The position numbers were made by a program, and so were the translations under genes. The notes below the pieces were generated by a model that was not told where the DNA came from, did not search any database, and saw only the letters and a program-made list of their open reading frames with translations. From an uncultured Clostridia bacterium (GTDB taxonomy: Bacteria; Bacillota; Clostridia; TANB77; CAG-508), in contig CANQMY010000008.1 in assembly GCA_947625075.1 (NCBI GenBank), positions 1 through 19,148 of the forward strand: a stretch of 19,148 bases of DNA, read 5' to 3'. Shown here one piece after another: positions 16,501 to 19,148 of the stretch (position 1 is its first letter; each line of letters opens with the position of its first letter).

Positions 16501-17702
16501 AATATAAAGAAAATAATAATAAATGTACAATTACAGCAACAGCACATAATGGAAAAGAACGTAAATATATTATTACAGTTACAAAGAATGCTAAAGAAGT
16601 TACTGATGTAAAAATAACACTAAATGGAGTAGAATATTTAACAGAACCTTATAAACTTAAAGTTGGAGAAGAAATTGATTTGAATTTTGAAGTAAGTCCA
16701 ACAGATGCAACTTATGAAGAAGATTTATGGAGCTTTGATCCAGAAGTAGGATCTCCAGCAGATGTTATATCAGTTGACAATTCAGGTGTTGTAATAGCAA
16801 ATGCTATAGGAAAAGCATGTGTAAAAGTAATAATAATTACTTGTCAAAATGAAATGCGCGAAGCAAGATTTTTAGTAGAAGTTATACCTACAGCAGTTGA
16901 AGAAGTTGAAATTGTCGGACAAGAAAATTTAATATTACAAAAAGGTGATTCAAAAAAATTAACAGTTAAAATAACTCCAGAAGATGCAACAGACAAAACA
17001 GTAATTTGGTCATCAGATGATGAAAGTGTTGCTAAAGTTGATAGTGATGGTAATGTTACAGCAGTGGGAAGTGGAAGTACAATAATAAGAGTTAAATCAA
17101 AAGATGGAAATAAAGAAGATTTTTGTAACGTAATTGTACCAAAAATTAATGTTGAATCAATTGAGATAAGTAATAAGACTTTAATTGTAAGAGATGATGA
17201 AATAAATGGAGAGAAAAAGTTAACATTTACTTTTTCACCAGAAGATGCAGATAATGCAGAATTTGGATGGGAATCTAGTAATCCAGAAATTGCAGAAGTT
17301 CAAGATGGAGTTATTATTCCTAAAACAGAAGGAAAAACTATTATTAAAGTATTTGTAATGGATAATAAGAATGTATGCGATATATGTGAAGTTACTGTTA
17401 TTGCATCAAAAACAGAAGAAAATCCGGGAGAAAATAATCCAGAAAACAAACCAGAAGAAGAAAAAGACCCAGAACATAAACCGGACGAAGAAGAAAAAAA
17501 TCCAGAACATAAACCAGACGAAGGAGAGAATAATTCAGAAAATAAACAAGACAAAGAAGAAAATAATTCAGCTCCAAAAACATCAGATATACCAATTGTA
17601 ACATATATAGTATTAATGGTAGTTTCTTTAATGATAATAGCATTTATTATTATTAAAAGAAATAAAAAAACAAAAAGTAAGAGAAGATTTAAAAGTAAAT
17701 AA
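13527..17702 (+). CDS. Large Big2/Ig-like multidomain cell-surface protein with sortase-like anchor
   Basis: A 1391-residue exported protein. Residues 1-35 are a signal peptide (Lys-rich start, hydrophobic 9-30). An Ig-like region (about 48-170) and Big2-like domains follow (about 172-278 and 279-365). A four-domain block (366-772) is repeated at 922-1295, each unit carrying Big2 hallmarks such as 'TPDDATDKTITWSS', 'IAKVNSSTGEVTA' and 'ITATV'. Between the blocks, 773-920 begins with a CnaB/prealbumin-like segment ('NGKYDF', 'NGIYTIET') lacking an obvious isopeptide lysine. Residues 1304-1345 are an acidic repeat linker, then comes APKTSD (1349-1354), a membrane helix (1356-1376) and a basic tail, as in a sortase sorting signal. 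The likely role is an adhesin or structural surface protein; the ligand is unknown. The ATG at 13527 follows AAAGGGGG, and a bidirectional terminator ends the unit. Confidence 0.9.
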   Translation: MKGIKKKKLLITLFAIFLVLSIVGITNLISFAQNINSYKEASISQGTIPKISIKFDKSVYEVMQGSKIEIKANINDDELNKEGDHPDKVEVKWYKLTGGRPSPYELVKNEDGTILTSDTLTIKNAQVSDAKIYMAFANIMQWNEETSKYEEMKEGKYIKTFYSEQIKVDVITELNIDLKKEDKRLQGNKDDGYTLELEKNETYKLNLDLYRMKDGVKVAPQQVLDIKWNSSDNKIVEVNSSGHLIAREYCNEGVKITVRVTDIDYTEKEVNIIVKIKSIPVTDVKINEQDVQIKVEEQATLTATVTPETATNKTLTWKLYENSEENIIEIDEERGIITGKKIGEAKVVAIADGITSKPIIIKVIETPVEGITDELTTIDTATNKVNISLLENGDGSTESQYTITIHPEVLPKTATNKKIIWTSENDNIVKVRENKNGTVTFIAGKYVEGQKNDCDITAESDENKDIKRIYHVTLKDKIIPVNVDNGLIITTEKNGKEVELTTSSVEEIVVGETIDFGFKVNPQDATYKNDIWTVSSTWEKVEPRPTNVISIDNSGVVTAKEEGIAYVRITVTCQNDACKTHSTYVTVKVNPKPVVKVENVEIEGEKSISLQKNEKINLTAKITPDDATDKTITWSSNKPEIAKVNSSTGEVTALSKGTAIITATVDGKSDSVEINVKTIEVEYIEISDLTLQVKDNSIIGENKLKVTFYPPNAEDTEVVWESSDNTIVEIRDDGIIVPKDVGTEIKKATITVSLKNNPNKKASCDVIVIPSKAHVIVYTIDQKKNFISGIKLRLTGTDEKGLEIEPRELTTNGKYDFGVISNGIYTIETYIPKARSISMVSDLDIIDYVEICNFEIIDGEILYSNLTEKLNAADSLVLVSIVDYPNEDENGLVADIGAGENYGKDGKSILELYEEYDEVKEIPVESITDELANTNITLVENSEDSTQHMKIIHPRVLPDNATNKKITWKSDNEEVAKVIENDDGSVTFVAGEYKENNNKCTITATAHNGKERKYIITVTKNAKEVTDVKITLNGVEYLTEPYKLKVGEEIDLNFEVSPTDATYEEDLWSFDPEVGSPADVISVDNSGVVIANAIGKACVKVIIITCQNEMREARFLVEVIPTAVEEVEIVGQENLILQKGDSKKLTVKITPEDATDKTVIWSSDDESVAKVDSDGNVTAVGSGSTIIRVKSKDGNKEDFCNVIVPKINVESIEISNKTLIVRDDEINGEKKLTFTFSPEDADNAEFGWESSNPEIAEVQDGVIIPKTEGKTIIKVFVMDNKNVCDICEVTVIASKTEENPGENNPENKPEEEKDPEHKPDEEEKNPEHKPDEGENNSENKQDKEENNSAPKTSDIPIVTYIVLMVVSLMIIAFIIIKRNKKTKSKRRFKSK
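14622..15842 (+). repeat. First copy of a duplicated four-domain block in the Big2 protein
   Basis: Encodes residues 366-772. Its four domains pair in order with the copy at 16290-17411. Shared markers are 'PVEGITDEL' with 'PVESITDEL', 'ATNKKIIW' with 'ATNKKITW', 'NVISIDNSGVV' with 'DVISVDNSGVV', 'ATDKTITWSS' with 'ATDKTVIWSS', and 'VIVIPSK' with 'VTVIASK'. The copies have diverged clearly, so the duplication is not recent. Confidence 0.8.
16290..17411 (+). repeat. Second copy of the duplicated four-domain block in the Big2 protein
   Basis: Encodes residues 922-1295 and matches the block at 14622-15842 domain by domain in the same order. It is about 33 residues shorter, with the losses in loops, for example after 'ITDEL' and in the fourth domain. 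The two copies flank the CnaB-like segment encoded at 15843-16286. Confidence 0.8.
17436..17561 (+). repeat. Tandem 30/33-base repeat encoding an acidic Pro-rich linker
   Basis: Four units of 30, 33, 30 and 33 bases encode NPENKPEEEK, DPEHKPDEEEK, NPEHKPDEGE and the more diverged NNSENKQDKEE. Units two and three are nearly identical at the DNA level over 'ccagaacataaacc'. The segment sits just before the anchor and would span the cell wall. Such repeats can vary in number between strains by slippage. Confidence 0.8.
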
Positions 17703-17706
17703 ATAA

Positions 17707-17756
17707 AAATGAACCCTGTTTGTTAAATTTATATTTGACAAAATTAGGGTTCATTT
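17707..17756. terminator. Bidirectional intrinsic terminator after the Big2 gene
   Basis: AAATGAACCCT (17707-17717) and AGGGTTCATTT (17746-17756) form a perfect 11-bp stem. An inner stem follows: TTTGTT pairs with GACAAA (17719-17724 and 17737-17742), extended by AAA/TTT. On the + strand the stem ends in TTT followed by CTATATT; on the - strand a longer T-rich run follows, so it could stop transcription from either side. The Big2 stop codon is four bases upstream. Confidence 0.8.
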
Positions 17757-17777
17757 CTATATTAAATTGTTTTTATG

Positions 17778-17786
17778 TGTTATAAT
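17778..17786 (+). promoter_or_regulatory. Extended -10 promoter for the FlaR-like P-loop gene
   Basis: TGTTATAAT is a perfect extended -10 located between the Big2 terminator and the ATG at 17826, which is where a promoter is needed. The -35 region (17758-17763, TATATT) is poor. The predicted leader is about 33 bases. Confidence 0.5.
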
Positions 17787-17825
17787 TTAATTAAAATAAA
17801 AAAATAAATATTAATGAGGAAAAAA

Positions 17826-18320
17826 ATGAAAAAAATAATTGTAATAGGAAGTCCTGGAGCTGGAAAAACAGTGTTTTCAAAAAAGCTAAGTAATATTACT
17901 AATATAAAATTATATCATTTGGATATGTTATATCATAAAGAAGATGGAACACATATTTCTAAAGAAAAATTAGAAGAAAAATTAATGAAAATATTTAAAG
18001 AAGATAGTTGGATTATAGATGGTAATTATCAAAAAACAATGGAAATGCGTTTGAAACAATGTGATACAGTATTTTTATTAAATTTTCCAACTGATATTTG
18101 TATAGAAGGTGCTAAATCTCGAATTGGAAAAAAGAGAAATGATTTACCTTGGATCGAACAAGAATTAAATGAAGACTTTAAACAAAAGATTATAAATTTT
18201 TCAAAAGAAAAATTGCCTAAAATATTTGAATTATTAAATAAATATAAAAATGATATTGATATTTATGTTTTTACTTCTAGAGATGAAGCTGACGATTTTA
18301 TAAGGAAAATGGATATATAA
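17826..18320 (+). CDS. FlaR/topology-modulation-like P-loop kinase family protein
   Basis: A 164-residue protein with a Walker A loop 'GSPGAGKT' at residues 8-15 directly after a hydrophobic first strand, the 'YHLDMLYH' segment (about 30-37) and 'WIIDGNY' (about 62-68). These are typical of the AAA/adenylate-kinase-like family often annotated as DNA topology modulation protein or FlaR. A Walker B-like strand 'DTVFLLNFP' follows, then Arg/Lys-rich lid residues ('GKKRNDLPW'). It is cytoplasmic. Biochemical substrates of this family are poorly defined; a small-molecule or nucleotide kinase is plausible, and the topology label should not be taken literally. I chose the ATG at 17826, with AGGA (17817-17820) at a 5-base distance; the ATG at 17814 overlaps that site. 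It is probably monocistronic, with a terminator hairpin downstream. Confidence 0.85.
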   Translation: MKKIIVIGSPGAGKTVFSKKLSNITNIKLYHLDMLYHKEDGTHISKEKLEEKLMKIFKEDSWIIDGNYQKTMEMRLKQCDTVFLLNFPTDICIEGAKSRIGKKRNDLPWIEQELNEDFKQKIINFSKEKLPKIFELLNKYKNDIDIYVFTSRDEADDFIRKMDI

Positions 18321-18384
18321 AAATTAAAATATTATTAATGAGAAAACTTATATATAATTTAATGGAGATAACATAAAAAATTTC

Positions 18385-18419
18385 AAAAGCAAGCAATTTA
18401 TTGAAAATTGCTTGCTTTT
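18385..18419 (+). terminator. Strong hairpin terminator after the P-loop gene
   Basis: A perfect 15-bp stem, AAAAGCAAGCAATTT (18385-18399) and AAATTGCTTGCTTTT (18405-18419), closes a five-base loop. The U-run lies at the end of the 3' arm, and the A-run in the 5' arm makes it potentially bidirectional. It lies in the 160-base gap between the P-loop gene and the GNAT gene; I see no gene in that gap. Confidence 0.8.
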
Positions 18420-18480
18420 ATGCTAAAATATTAAAAGTATAAAATGAATTTAGATTATAAATATAAAAAAGGAGTTATGC

Positions 18481-19023
18481 ATGGACGAAGATATTATAAT
18501 AGAAACAGATAGATTAATATTAAGAAAGTGGAAATTAGAAGATGTTGACGATATAGTAGATGGGTTAAATAATTTAAATGTTACTAAGTGGCTATCACAA
18601 GTACCATTTCCATATACTAAAGAGGATGCAAAAAGTTTTATAAATAAATCTATTGATAATGATTTATATAACTTTGCAATAGTTCTTAAGGAAGAAAATA
18701 AAGTTATTGGTGGAACTCAATTAACTAATATAAATTATGTGCATGGAACAGCAGGAGGAGGTATTTGGATAAATGAAAAATACCAGGGAAAAGGATATGG
18801 AACAGAAGCATTTGGTGCGAGAATTAAATATGCTTTTGATAAGCTAGGGCTTAGAAGATTAGAAAATGGCTATTTTAAAGGAAATGAAAAATCACACAAT
18901 ATGCAATTAAAATTTGGGTATAAAGATGAAGGTATAAGAAGAAAAAAATTTATATCACAGTCAACAGGTAATTATGAAGATGAATACATAACAGGATTAC
19001 TTAAGGAAGAATGGATAAAGTAA
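18481..19023 (+). CDS. GNAT family N-acetyltransferase (RimJ/RimL-like)
   Basis: A 180-residue acetyltransferase. The start 'IIETDRLILRKWKLEDVDDI' (6-25) is the standard opening of the RimJ/RimL-type GNAT group (Acetyltransf_3). The acetyl-CoA pyrophosphate loop is 'YQGKGYGTEA' (101-110), preceded by the strand 'GGGIWINEK'. Later, 'LGLRRLENGYFKGNEKSHNMQLKFGYKDEG' positions (122-151) match the 'N-x-x-S-x-x-x-x-x-K-x-G-F/Y-x-x-E-G' end motif. It would transfer an acetyl group from acetyl-CoA to an amine of a protein N-terminus or small molecule; the acceptor cannot be predicted. Its length is normal and the fold complete. AAGGAG lies just before the ATG. It stands alone between a terminator and the next gene's own leader. 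Confidence 0.92.
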   Translation: MDEDIIIETDRLILRKWKLEDVDDIVDGLNNLNVTKWLSQVPFPYTKEDAKSFINKSIDNDLYNFAIVLKEENKVIGGTQLTNINYVHGTAGGGIWINEKYQGKGYGTEAFGARIKYAFDKLGLRRLENGYFKGNEKSHNMQLKFGYKDEGIRRKKFISQSTGNYEDEYITGLLKEEWIK

Positions 19024-19045
19024 AAAATGTTTCAGATATTCTGTG

Positions 19046-19051
19046 TATAAT
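19046..19051 (+). promoter_or_regulatory. Possible -10 element for the gene at the right edge
   Basis: TATAAT lies 34 bases before the ATG at 19085 in the short gap after the GNAT gene. The -35 region is A-rich and not recognisable, so this is a weak call based on the perfect -10 and its location. Confidence 0.35.
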
Positions 19052-19084
19052 GAAAAAGAACATATTATACGAGGAGATGAGAAA

Positions 19085-19148
19085 ATGGCAAAAGATTTAA
19101 TGATTAGAAGTAGTGCTGAAGAGTTTATTACTTTTAAAGTACAAGAAA
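19085..19148 (+). CDS. Start of an unidentified gene, possibly RhuM family (3' truncated)
   Basis: An open frame starts at ATG 19085 after a strong GAGGAGATGAG ribosome binding site and runs off the window after 21 codons. The visible protein starts 'MAKDLMIRSSAEEF' followed by 'ITFKVQE'. I recall a similar opening, a short strand plus 'SSAAEFLTF', in RhuM-type virulence proteins of Clostridia, but 21 residues cannot establish this. If correct, this would be an accessory gene with a DNA-binding-like N-terminal domain, as often found near restriction-modification systems. Confidence 0.55.
   Translation, partial: MAKDLMIRSSAEEFITFKVQE

Noticed and set aside
17300..17643. Open frames on the minus strand and in another plus frame across the linker repeat
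   Set aside because: Low-complexity shadows of the repetitive acidic linker; no ribosome binding sites and biased composition.
18361..18480. Small ORF or degenerate gene near GGAGATAACAT in the gap after the P-loop gene
   Set aside because: No proper start codon follows the GGAG, and the region is occupied by the terminator hairpin at 18385-18419.
1..19148. CRISPR array, tRNA/rRNA genes, insertion sequences, prophage genes
   Set aside because: No regularly spaced repeats, cloverleaf-like segments, transposase motifs or terminal inverted repeats were found by reading; the only repeats are those within the Big2 gene.

Overview
The window is very AT-rich (by eye about three quarters A+T), densely packed and entirely forward-coding. 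It looks like a low-GC, single-membrane Bacillota chromosome, most likely an anaerobic gut-type member of the Clostridia. Reasons: AAGGAG-type ribosome binding sites precede most genes; TGG is used for Trp while TGA is a true stop (end of ispH), which argues against Mycoplasma-type code; there is an MEP-pathway ispH, a Gram-positive type PolI without a working proofreading site, a DUF1292 protein and a large surface protein with a sortase-like tail. The taxon is inferred from these traits only.

Layout. (1) Positions 1-594: the 3' part of a DUF1016/YhcG-like PDDEXK nuclease gene, cut by the window edge. (2) 722-3601: a likely operon of an S51 (dipeptidase E-like) peptidase, ispH (isoprenoid precursors), alr (D-alanine for peptidoglycan) and an unrecognised 83-residue protein. 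(3) 3651-9047: a surface-glycosylation cassette with two GtrII-like membrane glycosyltransferases, a GtrB/DPM1-like polyprenyl-phosphate glycosyltransferase and a further GT-C membrane transferase. The genes are overlapping or closely spaced. (4) 9090-12338: polA and a small membrane-anchored lytic transglycosylase. The polA ribosome binding site is split from its start codon by a perfect hairpin. (5) 12442-13394: a DUF1292 protein and a four-helix membrane protein with an odd charged tail. (6) 13527-17702: a 1391-residue Big2/Ig-like surface protein with its own consensus promoter, an internal duplication of a four-domain block around a CnaB-like segment, and a non-canonical sorting signal. 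(7) 17826-19148: an FlaR/AdK-like P-loop protein, a GNAT acetyltransferase and the first codons of a possible RhuM-family gene.

Taken together, much of the window serves the cell envelope: ispH feeds the polyprenyl carrier lipid, alr feeds the wall, the Gtr cassette would load sugars onto that carrier and transfer them outside, the transglycosylase cuts peptidoglycan, and the Big2 protein is displayed on the surface. I see no tRNA, rRNA, CRISPR array, insertion sequence or prophage, and no gene-free stretch longer than about 160 bases. No clearly new system stands out. The best leads are the hairpin-split polA ribosome binding site, the Gtr cassette without a visible flippase, and the architecture of the Big2 protein.
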